This document shows, piece after piece, positions 34,682 through 43,703 of a DNA stretch of 50,840 nucleotides. The DNA is taken from positions 1 through 50,840 of the forward strand of contig JBGTAR010000190.1 in assembly GCA_041749815.1 (NCBI GenBank). Direction: 5' to 3'. Every line of letters begins with the position of its first letter. The stretch's first letter is position 1. The notes beneath the pieces were generated by a model that worked only from the letters and a program-made list of their open reading frames with translations, was not told the DNA's origin and did no database searches. Position numbers and translations under genes: made by a program. This stretch comes from JAJTZA01 sp041749815 (GTDB lineage Bacteria > Verrucomicrobiota > Verrucomicrobiia > Chthoniobacterales > Terrimicrobiaceae).

Positions 34682-37243
34682 ATGAGAAAAGATAAGCTCC
34701 GGCCGATGAAATCCCAGTCTTTCACTCCCAAAACTTTGTCAGCTTTGAAGGCTTTCGTTGGCGTATTTCTCGCCGCATCATCAGCTCTTCTTGCTGCCGA
34801 TTCTGCGCAAACCACCGGCACACCCGGCTCCCCGGGTGCCACGACGACGATCCCCGGAACTCAACTTCCCGCGCCCGAGCCTCCCTTCGGCGGCGTGATC
34901 AAGGACGATGCTCTTTCATCCAAGGCTTGGTGGGCCCCACGCATCGTCCCCCCCAAAGAGGCTCCAAACGTATTGCTCATCATCACGGATGATGCCGGGT
35001 TTGGCGTTCCCAGCACATTCGGTGGGGTGATCCCAACCCCAACGATGGACCGCATAGCAAAGGCGGGCCTGCGCTACAACAACATCCACTCGACAGCGCT
35101 CTGTTCGCCCACACGGGCCGCGCTCATCACCGGACGAAATCACCACTCGGCCGGATTCGGCGTGATCTCCGAGCAGGCCACCGGGTTCCCAGGCTACAAC
35201 AGCATCATCGCCGAGGACAAGGCCACCATCGGCCGCATCCTGCTCGACAACGGCTACGCCACCTCATGGTTCGGCAAGAACCACAACACACCCGCTTTCG
35301 CCGCCAGCTCGGTTGGCCCCTTCGACCAATGGCCCACCGGCATGGGCTTCGAATATTTTTACGGATTTGTCGGTGGGGATGCCAACCAGTGGCAACCGAA
35401 CCTCTTCCGCAACACCACGCAGATTTACCCCTTCCTCGGCAAGCCGGGCTGGAACTTGATCACCGGCATGGCGGACGACGCGATCGACTACCTCAACCGT
35501 CTCAACCAAACAATGCCCGACAAGAAGTTCTTCATGAAGGACGCGCCCGGCGCGACCCCTGCCCCGCACCCTCCCACCGAGGAATGGGTGAAGAAAATCC
35601 ACGACATGCATCTCTTCGACGGTGGTTATGAAGAGCTTCAGAAAACGATTTTCGAGAACCAGAAAAAACTCGGCGTGATCCCCGCCGACACCCAGTTGTC
35701 ACCATGGCCGAAGGAAGTCCTCAAGCCCTGGGACGAACTCGATGCCGAGACCAAAAAACTGTTCATCAAGCAGGTCGAGGTCTTCGCCGCCTACGCTGCC
35801 TATAGCGACTATGAGATTGGCCGCATCATCGACACCATCGAGGAAATGGGCAAACTGGATGACACCCTCATCATCTACATCAACGGCGACAACGGCACGA
35901 GCGCTGAAGGCGGCCCGCTCGGCACCCCGAATGAAGTCGCCTTCTTCAACGGCATCAACATGATGCCTGTCGCAGATCAAATGAAATGGTATGACGTCTG
36001 GGGCACCGAGCAGACCTACAACCACATGTCCGCCGGCTGGTCCTGGGCCTTCGACTCTCCGTTCACCTGGTTCAAGCAGAATGCCTCGAAACTCGGTGGC
36101 ATCCGCCAGAACATGGTGGTTTCGTGGCCCGGCCACATCAAGGACCAGGGTGCCTTGCGCCAGCAGTTCATGCATGTCATCGACGTCGTCCCAACCATCC
36201 TGGAAGCGGCGGGCATTCCAGCTCCCGAGAACGTGGACGGCATCAAGCAAGCCCCCATCGAGGGCACCAGCTTTGCCTATACCTTTGCCAAGGAAAATGC
36301 AGAGGTCCCGTCCAAACACACAACCCAGTATTTTGAAATGATGGGCCAGTGGGCGCTCTATCATGAAGGCTGGCTGCTCAACACCAAGGTCAACCGCGCC
36401 CCATGGGAAGCCTTTGGCGCTGCCAATCCCGACCCTCTCAACAATCAGGTGCTCGAACTCTACGACCTTAACAAAGACTTCAGCCAGTCGAACAACATCG
36501 CCGATGCCAATCCTGAGAAGGTCAAGGAGATGAAGGAACTCTTCATTGCAGAAGCGAAGAAATTCCAGGTCTTCCCGATGGATGCCTCGGTCGCCGCACG
36601 CATTGTCGCCCCGCGTCCGAACATCACCGCCGGACGCACCGAGTTTGTTTACACCCATCCGATGGTCGGCCTGCCACAGGGCGATTCGCCTGCCCTCCTC
36701 AATAGTTCTTGCACCATCACAGCGGAAATCACCGTCCCGGAAGGCGGTGCAGAAGGTATGATCCTGACTTCCGGAGGACGCTTCGCCGGCTACGGTTTCT
36801 ATCTACTCAAGGGCAAGCCGGTGTTCCTCTGGAACCTGGTTGACCTGAAACGCATCAAATGGGAGGGGCCCGACGCGCTTCCGCCCGGCAAGCACACCAT
36901 CGAATTCGATTTCAAGTATGACGGTCTCGGCGTCGGCACGCTCGCCTTCAACAACATGAGCGGACTCGGACGCCCCGGCACCGGCACCCTCAAAGTGGAC
37001 GGCAAGGTCGTCGCCACCGAAACCATGCCGCATACGCTGCCCATGATCCTCCAATGGGACGAAAGTTTCGACATCGGTTCCGACACGCTCACCGGCGTGA
37101 ACGATGCCGACTACCAGCCACCCTTCCCACTCACCGCCAAGCTCAACAAGCTAACCCTGAAGGTCAATCGCCCGCAACTCTCACCCGCGGACATCAAGAC
37201 TCTTGAAGAAGGCATGAAAAAAGCCGAAGCGGGCAAGGAATAA
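34682..37243 (+). CDS. Large secreted arylsulfatase (Cys-type)
   Basis: An 853-residue S1 sulfatase with a signal peptide (cleavage near ALLAADSA). From the ATG at 34682, the metal-site Asp pair is at 103-104 (ITDDAGFG), and the maturation motif is CSPTRAALITGR with Cys141, which must be turned into formylglycine by FGE or an anaerobic maturase; none is in the window. NGDNGTSAEGG holds further metal ligands. The C-terminal 200 residues form a beta-sandwich common to this long AtsA-like subgroup. The ATG at 34706 (MKSQSFTPK) is an equally good start. It cleaves sulfate from an aryl or carbohydrate ester. Codons end mostly in C, unlike the genes at 23-33 kb. Confidence 0.95.
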   Translation: MRKDKLRPMKSQSFTPKTLSALKAFVGVFLAASSALLAADSAQTTGTPGSPGATTTIPGTQLPAPEPPFGGVIKDDALSSKAWWAPRIVPPKEAPNVLLIITDDAGFGVPSTFGGVIPTPTMDRIAKAGLRYNNIHSTALCSPTRAALITGRNHHSAGFGVISEQATGFPGYNSIIAEDKATIGRILLDNGYATSWFGKNHNTPAFAASSVGPFDQWPTGMGFEYFYGFVGGDANQWQPNLFRNTTQIYPFLGKPGWNLITGMADDAIDYLNRLNQTMPDKKFFMKDAPGATPAPHPPTEEWVKKIHDMHLFDGGYEELQKTIFENQKKLGVIPADTQLSPWPKEVLKPWDELDAETKKLFIKQVEVFAAYAAYSDYEIGRIIDTIEEMGKLDDTLIIYINGDNGTSAEGGPLGTPNEVAFFNGINMMPVADQMKWYDVWGTEQTYNHMSAGWSWAFDSPFTWFKQNASKLGGIRQNMVVSWPGHIKDQGALRQQFMHVIDVVPTILEAAGIPAPENVDGIKQAPIEGTSFAYTFAKENAEVPSKHTTQYFEMMGQWALYHEGWLLNTKVNRAPWEAFGAANPDPLNNQVLELYDLNKDFSQSNNIADANPEKVKEMKELFIAEAKKFQVFPMDASVAARIVAPRPNITAGRTEFVYTHPMVGLPQGDSPALLNSSCTITAEITVPEGGAEGMILTSGGRFAGYGFYLLKGKPVFLWNLVDLKRIKWEGPDALPPGKHTIEFDFKYDGLGVGTLAFNNMSGLGRPGTGTLKVDGKVVATETMPHTLPMILQWDESFDIGSDTLTGVNDADYQPPFPLTAKLNKLTLKVNRPQLSPADIKTLEEGMKKAEAGKE

Positions 37244-37359
37244 ACCAATCATTTTGATACTGAAACGCGCGGGCCGTTCTCGAAATGGATCGGCCTGCCC
37301 CGCGAACTGACCTCCAGAGTGGCGAAAAGGGAGGCCAGAGCCATCAAAGCAAAGACGCC

Positions 37360-37631
37360 TCATTCAAGAAACGGATTCTGGATCGCGAGGGAGCCAATGG
37401 ACTTCTCATGCTGGAGATCTTCGGAGAAAAGGATTTTTGCACCGCCGGCCATTGCGGAAGCCACGACCAAACTGTCGTAATACGGGAATCCATAGCGGGA
37501 GTGGATCGCGATGGCTTGGGTCAAAATCACTTCGCTTGGGAAGAATTCTGCAGCGTGGATTTTTGCTGGCGGGCCCAATCCCTTGCCTGCTCAATCAGTT
37601 CTTCATCCGCGCTGAGTGTCACATTCTTCAT
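37360..37631 (-). pseudogene. vapBC deletion scar (antitoxin head joined to toxin tail)
   Basis: On the minus strand an ATG at 37631 starts MKNVTLSADEELIEQARDWA, then RQQKSTL, the first 27 residues of a ribbon-helix-helix antitoxin, which then runs into NSSQAK and a stop at 37527. In the overlapping frame the same DNA continues as the C-terminal half of a PIN toxin: AEFFPSEVILTQAIAIHSRY, GFPYYDSLVVASAMAGGAKI, LFSEDLQHE, NPFLE. The rest of the antitoxin and the N-terminal half of the toxin are missing, so one deletion fused both genes. The toxin half lacks the first catalytic Asp and should be inactive. Confidence 0.8.
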
Positions 37632-37635
37632 ACGC

Positions 37636-37667
37636 ACTATTATAGTACACACTAAAGCTGTAACAAC
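37636..37667 (-). promoter_or_regulatory. TA-scar promoter with palindrome over -10
   Basis: On the minus strand TATAAT lies within the perfect palindrome ACTATAATAGT (37636-37646), five bases before the ATG of the antitoxin fragment, with TTGTTA 16 nt further upstream as a possible -35. Autoregulated TA operons often have such an operator over the -10. It remains intact although the genes are truncated. Confidence 0.5.
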
Positions 37668-37739
37668 GGCAAGTGTTGGCTGTGAAGGCAGTCTGAAATT
37701 AACCGTCCTTCGGTGCTTTCCCATCCAGGATTCTGTCAT

Positions 37740-38894
37740 TCAAGCGGCCGCACGCCCGAGTTCGCACACGCTGAGATTCCGCATGTGGGCGAGCGCCTTC
37801 TTCAGCGTTCTCCACCACGTGTCGGTGCGGTAGCTCACGCCATAGGCCTCACACACAGCACGGACTTCCGGCGCGATTTTTCTCAGGCGATCAGGCGGTA
37901 GCTTGGGGAAAAGATGGTGTTCGATCTGACGGTTAAGCCCTCCACAAAGAATGGAGAGGGGACGACACACCTCGAAGTTGTTTGTGGCCTCAACCTGCAT
38001 CGCATACCACTCGCCCTTTCCATGGGCCCGCGTGCCTTCGGGAAAATCGGCGACATCCTTGCCTGTGTGTCCGCAGTAAATCGTCGCCGCGCTATAAATA
38101 TCCCGGAGGGTCTCGGCCATCCAGTTTCCGAGGAGAACCTTCCAGAACATGGTGGCATTCCAGAACATCAATCCGGCAAGCATCGGGAAGAAGACGTAGT
38201 TCTTAAAATAATACGGCACAAATTTTCGAAGCGCGGTCAGATGGGCCGCTCTGATCGCTTTCCACGAGCGATCCGTTGCCCCATAGTGCTCCGCAGCCCG
38301 CCCGTTTCCAAAGTAAAGGTCATTGAGGCCGGTGAAATGGAGGTTTACGAAAAACGTGAAATTCGGTGCCAGAATGGCGAGAAGGAACGGGAATTGAAGG
38401 CGGTGATGCCATTTGTGTGGTGTTTGCTCCGTGAGGCGGGCCGGACCGAAATTCATGTCTGGGTCCTTCCCTGCCACATTGGTGAAATGGTGGTGGTCAA
38501 TGTTGTGCCCTTGTCGCCACGCCCCCTCATGGATTGGTGCATCCCAGGAATAATTCTTGGAATGGAATCGCTCACCCCCTTCGAGATGATCATAAACCCC
38601 GTGCAGTACGGTGTGGCCTATCTCGGTTGTTTGCAGTTGTTTGTGGATCCACAGCGCACCGACGCCCGCCAGAAAACTGAATGGATCCAGACTGAAATGA
38701 ATCAATGTCCGCCCGACCACTTCCATTCCGCGCGAGAACCCGTTCAAGCGGCGGATGTGGATCACATCCTCCGCCCCCAATTCCGCCTCGGCCCGGCAGC
38801 GGATCGCGTCGATCTCTTCACCAAAACGCCTCAATCTCTCCTTGTTGGACAGATAGGAATGTTTGCCAGGAGTGGCTGCCATCAGCGAGGTCAT
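37740..38894 (-). CDS. Membrane fatty acid desaturase
   Basis: The 384-residue protein has the three His boxes of the acyl-CoA/acyl-lipid desaturase superfamily: HTVLH (94-98), HNIDHHH (130-136) and QIEHH (324-328), plus about four membrane helices. The third box with Gln in place of the first His resembles front-end and DesA3-like desaturases; no cytochrome b5 domain is attached, so electrons must come from a separate ferredoxin or reductase. It would insert a double bond into membrane acyl chains. It lies just beyond the TA scar. Confidence 0.92.
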   Translation of the reverse strand: MTSLMAATPGKHSYLSNKERLRRFGEEIDAIRCRAEAELGAEDVIHIRRLNGFSRGMEVVGRTLIHFSLDPFSFLAGVGALWIHKQLQTTEIGHTVLHGVYDHLEGGERFHSKNYSWDAPIHEGAWRQGHNIDHHHFTNVAGKDPDMNFGPARLTEQTPHKWHHRLQFPFLLAILAPNFTFFVNLHFTGLNDLYFGNGRAAEHYGATDRSWKAIRAAHLTALRKFVPYYFKNYVFFPMLAGLMFWNATMFWKVLLGNWMAETLRDIYSAATIYCGHTGKDVADFPEGTRAHGKGEWYAMQVEATNNFEVCRPLSILCGGLNRQIEHHLFPKLPPDRLRKIAPEVRAVCEAYGVSYRTDTWWRTLKKALAHMRNLSVCELGRAAA

Positions 38895-39166
38895 GGATTA
38901 AGCGATTTGGCCCGGCCTCTGGTTAGGAGAATGGGTTGCTTGGAAAGGTGTGGGCGAGTCATCGGATTCGGCACAGAGTTTCAGTCATCGCCTGCAGAAG
39001 CAAGTCGAGTCATTCGTTTCATAAAATCCAAAGGTGTCGGGCCTCCGATTAAGTGGAGCTATTCCAAGAGCTTTCCCGTCTGAAGGCCTCCAACGTCTTC
39101 CTCCAGGCCGGAAGCGCCAAGGTGGCAAAGGGCCGGCAATGATTGCATCCGCGGTGGGGGACTGCT

Positions 39167-40429
39167 ATGAAAAGTAATAATACGAGTATCATGATCGGAC
39201 TATTCATCCCCCCCCACCGCTCCCCCCTTTCCGCACCTGTGCCACGACCGGAAACTCTTGGATCCATTCCATCTATCCGGCTTGTGGCAATATTTCTCCT
39301 TCTCACAGTGTTCGGGGGGGTAGCCCTCGCCCGCGCCGAGGGTCTCTTCACCCTGACAAAAGATTCGGAAGTGACCCGATCCCGCCTGAACGGGCTTGAG
39401 GGCAGGACCTGGCCCGCCAAGGTGGGGGAAGCCGACATCTGCCTGTGGAAAAACGACAAACTGGCGGTCTATAGCATCACCATTGACACCATGTTCAAGG
39501 CCGCCCATGGGTGGTGGAAGAGCCAGTGCGCCGAATACAAGGTCACCCTTCCCATCACCGTCCTCTGCGTGCCAAGTCTTGTTGAGACGGAATCTTCCTG
39601 GGGGAAGTGGCCGGACTGGCAGGAATACGTCTCCAGTGGCTTCGAAGTGGCCTCTCACACCATGACCCACGGGGCCGGATTCACCAAGGACGCCGCCGGA
39701 GAATGGGTGCCCCCCGCCGGTTGGCCGGGGGCTGAATGGGAATACTCCGAATCCCGGAAGCAAATCGAGGCCAATATCCCCGGCTACCGGGTCCGCTCAA
39801 TGTGCCCTGCCGGCGGGGGAGGGAAGGCGTTTAGAGACAAAACGACCGCTGCAAATTTCTACCTCTGCCAGCGTAACGGGGCACGCATGCTCAACCCTCC
39901 CGGAAAAATCGACTATCAGAGCATCAATTACACGAGCGCTGTCGCTATGGCTGGCAACCTCGGGAAAGGGAAGGCCAACATGGATGCGGAAAACCTCTTC
40001 AAGCCAGGCCAGGAGTATTACCGTGGCTGGGCTGTTTTGATGCTCCACTGGGGCGAGCAGAATCCCAAATCCGAGGAATTCCCATCCACCGTCAAGATGC
40101 TGGAGTTTTTCCAGGGAACCCACGCCGCAGACGTTTGGCCCGGCCTCTTCGGCGATGTCGCCCAATACGGCCAGGAGCGCGACACCGCCACGCTCACAAT
40201 GGATGCGGCCACCCCTGATCGCATCTCCGGCACCCTCACCTGCCTGATGGATCCCGAACATTACCAGTATCCCCTCACCATCAAAGTCCGGATCGACAAC
40301 GCCTGGAATCAGGTCTCAGCCAGCCAAAACAACGCCAGGATCCCTGCCACCGTCATCACCCACGAGGGGAACAACTACGCCCTGGTCGATGTCGTGCCCA
40401 ACCAAGGCCCGTTCACTCTTTCGCGATAG
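39167..40429 (+). CDS. Secreted NodB-like (polysaccharide deacetylase fold) protein
   Basis: About 420 residues. A long N-terminal segment precedes a hydrophobic signal (VAIFLLLTVFGGVALARA, near residues 40-57). The catalytic-like part starts SITIDTMF (one Asp, where NodB enzymes have an Asp pair) and includes SHTMTHG, the metal-binding S-H-x-x-x-H motif, then a Trp-rich region. The C-terminal beta segment has no recognised family. Possible starts are 39143, 39167 and 39191; a weak promoter (TTGCAT 39143, 17 nt, TATGAA 39166) would favour 39191. Fold is likely, deacetylase activity uncertain. Confidence 0.7.
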   Translation: MKSNNTSIMIGLFIPPHRSPLSAPVPRPETLGSIPSIRLVAIFLLLTVFGGVALARAEGLFTLTKDSEVTRSRLNGLEGRTWPAKVGEADICLWKNDKLAVYSITIDTMFKAAHGWWKSQCAEYKVTLPITVLCVPSLVETESSWGKWPDWQEYVSSGFEVASHTMTHGAGFTKDAAGEWVPPAGWPGAEWEYSESRKQIEANIPGYRVRSMCPAGGGGKAFRDKTTAANFYLCQRNGARMLNPPGKIDYQSINYTSAVAMAGNLGKGKANMDAENLFKPGQEYYRGWAVLMLHWGEQNPKSEEFPSTVKMLEFFQGTHAADVWPGLFGDVAQYGQERDTATLTMDAATPDRISGTLTCLMDPEHYQYPLTIKVRIDNAWNQVSASQNNARIPATVITHEGNNYALVDVVPNQGPFTLSR

Positions 40430-40471
40430 GGCGGATACAAAGACATGAGCTGGCCATTCCATTTTCCAGGG

Positions 40472-40660
40472 TTATCCGGAGAAGATGCCTGCCGGACGGT
40501 GCCATTGCATCCTCCTCATATCGGCTTTTTGCCTCCTGATGCCAAAACCAAAAGCACTCGGAAAACTTGCGACAAGTTGGGTGGCAAGTGCCAGCACCTC
40601 CGGCGACGCTGACACGCGGTCCGGATAGCTTGCGGCAGCTTCTTCGACTTTCCTAGGCAA
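40472..40660 (-). pseudogene. Frameshifted small-protein remnant
   Basis: The minus-strand frame reads RVSASPEVLALATQLVASFP and then diverges. A shift of one base restores SECFWFWHQEAKSRYEEDAM, so the two parts join as LVASFP(E)CFWFWHxEA, a pattern known in small uncharacterised bacterial proteins with a Phe-Trp-Phe-Trp-His core. A single deleted base after the Pro codon explains the break. It appears to be a decayed copy. The rest of 40430-40852 holds nothing I can support. Confidence 0.5.
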
Positions 40661-40852
40661 ACGTTAATCGAAAGCAGGTGAATCGACCATCCAGAAGGTT
40701 CTCCTGATGAACTGTCACGTTATGCAGACGATGGAAGTTAAGAATCTGCATTATTCTCGTCTCTCGCGTTTTCCTTCAAAACCCAAGGCCTCTCGGGGGT
40801 CTTCGAGAGCGAACCGGTTTGACCTTGCACATAATCCGGCAGTTAATCAGCC

Positions 40853-41055
40853 ATGTCTTGGATAACGATCGCTTGGCCCATGGTGACGGGGGCCTGCCTC
40901 GCGATGGGTTTGATTCATTTGCGCACAGGACTTCGGATTCGACCGGGAACGGCGCATTTACTCTTTGCTCTGACGGCTTTTATTCTGGCGGTTTATTCCA
41001 TTCTGGAGATGAGCCTGCCAGCTCACAAGCCACCCAGAATCGGAAAGAAGATCCT
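40853..41055 (+). pseudogene. Truncated N-terminus of a membrane sensor kinase-like protein
   Basis: The frame starts MSWITIAWPMVTGACLAMGL and IHLRTGLRIRPGTAHLLFAL, then TAFILAVYSILEM. This matches the layout of the first membrane helices seen at the N-terminus of some multi-helix sensor histidine kinases and diguanylate cyclases (IWPM..ACL..ALIHL, then AHLLFAL). It stops being family-like after about 60 residues, and the open frame then runs antisense into the ion-channel gene, which is a shadow. The remaining sensor and kinase parts are absent, so this is a fragment; the family match is from memory. Confidence 0.45.
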
Positions 41056-41101
41056 TCGCTTTCCAGTGCTTAATACCCTCACTTTCTGGATTTTCAGGAA
41101 C

Positions 41102-42268
41102 CTAATACCGGTTCAAATAGTAGAGGAAACTCAGAAAGAGGCCCGTGAAGTAGAGGATGGGAAAAAGCCATTGTGCGACAAGATCCACCCGTTCCGCCGC
41201 CGCTTTGTGACCCGACTTGCACATGGAATAAAGAATAAGGCTCTCGAAAACGGACAGGCACATCACCAGGAAGGAATACAGCAAGACCGTGTCCGTGAAT
41301 GTGAAGTAGGAAATGCGCGGCATGGAACCATCGATCAGAAACTGGTAGGCCACAATTGTCAGGATGCCGATAAATGCAACATTCAGTCGATCCGACAGGT
41401 TGTCCACCTCCATCCAGAAGACCGCCCACATCAGCAGAACCAGAACAACCAGCGGAATGATCACCTTCCAAACAATATTCGATGATTCGCGTTGCAGGGT
41501 GATGGTGAAAAGGATCTCGGAAATCTGCTTTGGCTCTCCGTAATAACGATAGTCCGAGAGTCCGGCCACCATGTCGAGGTTCAGCAGGCGCCATTGCGCG
41601 ATGTTGACCCGATTGTTGTTCATGACGTGCTCTTCGGTGGCCCCCAGTTTTCGTTCGTCCACCTCCAGGAGCACCTGTCCGCTGTAGTTGCCGAAGGCAA
41701 TCATCTTTGCCTCCAGTGTTTGTGTGTCGAACGGAAACGGCTGCAAGTTCATCGGTGTCTCCAGTGTGACGTTTCGTTGCTCAAGATAGAGGACATGTCC
41801 GTCGGGGTGAACTTCGATGGTGACAGCATTGACATCGCCTGTGCCGATTTCGTTGACGATCAGTAACTGCGGCCACCAACCGGAAAAGACTTCGTTGAAT
41901 TGGAATTGCCCCTGGAAGAGCTTCACCGGTGTGCCATCCACCTTCGGATCAAAAGCCAACCGCGGGTCATCCCACTCCGCTGACACAATAAATTCAGCCT
42001 CGAACGTTTCATTCACTTCGTTCAGGTCAATGATGTCCGCCAGAAAGATCCCCACCTTCACCACCGTCGGCGAACTTGGTGGATTCGGCATCCCGGCATC
42101 AAGGGCGCAAACCTCGCCCAAGGCAGACACCAGAAAAATCAACCCAAGAAACCCGGATTTCAGAATTGGATTTTTTTGAAGGATGTTTTGATGTTCCCTC
42201 CGCCACTTTGAATCAATCCTACCACTCACTAGAAAAGGATTTGTAAAAGAATCACCGCCTGATTTCAA
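41102..42268 (-). CDS. Prokaryotic pentameric ligand-gated ion channel (ELIC/GLIC-like)
   Basis: The 388-residue protein has a signal-type segment (about 35-55), an extracellular beta domain and four helices. The Pro-loop NLQPFPFDTQ (174-183) replaces the eukaryotic Cys-loop, as in bacterial channels. RLAFDPKVDG (103-112) matches GLIC, and the pre-M1 to M2 region (SSNIVWKVIIPLVV, WAVFWMEVDNLSDRLN, TIVAYQF) matches ELIC closely. M1 is about 268-286, M2 292-313, M3 323-348 and M4 362-386. In M2 a Leu sits at 9' and a Phe at 16', the hydrophobic gate of ELIC. ELIC opens to primary amines and GLIC to protons; the ligand here is unknown. The long N-terminal 34 residues may be a mis-chosen start. 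Confidence 0.95.
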   Translation of the reverse strand: MKSGGDSFTNPFLVSGRIDSKWRREHQNILQKNPILKSGFLGLIFLVSALGEVCALDAGMPNPPSSPTVVKVGIFLADIIDLNEVNETFEAEFIVSAEWDDPRLAFDPKVDGTPVKLFQGQFQFNEVFSGWWPQLLIVNEIGTGDVNAVTIEVHPDGHVLYLEQRNVTLETPMNLQPFPFDTQTLEAKMIAFGNYSGQVLLEVDERKLGATEEHVMNNNRVNIAQWRLLNLDMVAGLSDYRYYGEPKQISEILFTITLQRESSNIVWKVIIPLVVLVLLMWAVFWMEVDNLSDRLNVAFIGILTIVAYQFLIDGSMPRISYFTFTDTVLLYSFLVMCLSVFESLILYSMCKSGHKAAAERVDLVAQWLFPILYFTGLFLSFLYYLNRY

Positions 42269-42416
42269 CCCTGATGCTCATTATGGCCCCTGCCACATCG
42301 AATCACGCCCGCACCCGCCAGCCATGCGCGTTTTTTGTTCCGAAATAGTCGATTTTCTGACTAAACCTTAAGGGTCGCTCGAAACGCCTTTACCCTCAGC
42401 TCCAGCCAAGAAATCC

Positions 42417-43703
42417 ATGACCCCAATCAAATCATTCGCGCTGCTCTTCATTCTGACAGCTTTTTCACTCGAAGCTCAGGACCCAACACCCACACCTTCC
42501 AATGGGCCTTCTGCGGTGCCTTCCGGTTTCGAAGCCCTTCCGACCTTGAGTGCCAGTCAGATCCTTCAGCCCCAATTTTTTTCCGGGGCAAATTTCGCAG
42601 TGCAAAATGACGTTCCCACTTACTCGGGATCCAACCGCTACACGATCAACTCTGACTATGGCGTTTTCCTTGCAGGCAGCAATGCGATGCTCATGCGGCG
42701 GGTGGCGGAAATCAATGGCATTGCCTCGCTGAAGGCTCTCCAACAGACGGATCAGTTTGCCCAAGCGGCGGCTCAGGCGGCCACCGTTCCGATTCATGTG
42801 GCCCAGGACTTGGTGACTCAACCCGTGGAGACAATCTCGAGTATTCCCCGCGGCGTTTGGGGGTTCTTAAACCAAGCTGGAGAGGCCGTGAAGGAAGCGG
42901 CTCAAGGGGTACAGTCGGGTGAAGGCCAAGGAAATGTGATCCAGAATGCGTCGGGATTCGCCGCCGTAAAACGCGGCATTGCGCTTCGGTTCGGAGTGGA
43001 TCCGTATTGTCAAAATGCCATTTTCCAGCAGGAACTCAACAAGGTGGCATGGCCGGTCTTCCTTGGAAAATTTGCCGTGAGCGCCGGCTTTGCTGCCATC
43101 AGCGGAGGCGTCGGAACCGCGCTCTCAGCCGCCAATATCACCAACACCCTGCAGGAATCCCTCCGCGATAAAAGCGCCACTGACCTTCGTTTGATGAACG
43201 AGAGGATGCTGATGCAGGACATGGGGATTTCACAAGACGCGGCCGACGCCTTCCTGGACAACCCAGCGATTTCCCCCATGACCCAAACCGTCATCGTCAG
43301 TGCCCTCGCCCAACTCGGGAATATCCCGGGGCAGGGTGAATTCATCAAGCGGGCGGCGGCGAGTGAGGGGGAGCTCCAAGGCTTGGGGTTCCAACAGAGC
43401 GTGCAAATGATGGCGAACCTCAATGCAAACACACCTGTCGCGACCATCACCCAACTGGAAGGACTCACTGTCTGCCAGACCAAGGACGGCACAATCGTTG
43501 TGCCCGTGCAATGGGATTACCTCGCGTGGACACCTGAAGCCGCAAAGTTCATCAACGCATTAAAAGCTCAGAAGTTCCCTTCCCCGGCCACAGGATTCAC
43601 GATCATGATCAATGGCACCGCGTCCCCCTTGGCCACGCAGTCCCTTGCGGATCTGAAGGTCAGCCTCGAAACCCTTGCCCTGCCCGGCCCGCTGCAACCA
43701 TAA
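42417..43703 (+). CDS. Secreted protein of unknown function
   Basis: A 428-residue protein with a signal peptide (MTPIKSFALLFILTAFSLEAQ). A Pro/Thr/Ser-rich linker follows, then a region with YTINSDYGVFLAGSNAMLMR and ALQQTDQFAQAAAQAA (about 80-125), a conserved-looking stretch PVETISSIPRGVWGFLNQAG (about 136-155), and a Gly/Ala-rich segment (about 220-245). Similar exported bacterial proteins with this P-V-x-T-x-x-x-x-P-x-G core exist, but I know no function. The gene is divergent from the channel gene across 148 bp, which may carry both promoters. Confidence 0.7.
   Translation: MTPIKSFALLFILTAFSLEAQDPTPTPSNGPSAVPSGFEALPTLSASQILQPQFFSGANFAVQNDVPTYSGSNRYTINSDYGVFLAGSNAMLMRRVAEINGIASLKALQQTDQFAQAAAQAATVPIHVAQDLVTQPVETISSIPRGVWGFLNQAGEAVKEAAQGVQSGEGQGNVIQNASGFAAVKRGIALRFGVDPYCQNAIFQQELNKVAWPVFLGKFAVSAGFAAISGGVGTALSAANITNTLQESLRDKSATDLRLMNERMLMQDMGISQDAADAFLDNPAISPMTQTVIVSALAQLGNIPGQGEFIKRAAASEGELQGLGFQQSVQMMANLNANTPVATITQLEGLTVCQTKDGTIVVPVQWDYLAWTPEAAKFINALKAQKFPSPATGFTIMINGTASPLATQSLADLKVSLETLALPGPLQP

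Noticed and set aside
37914..39083. 389-codon plus-strand frame opposite the desaturase
   Set aside because: The desaturase His boxes are on the minus strand; this frame is a shadow that runs on into a gap.
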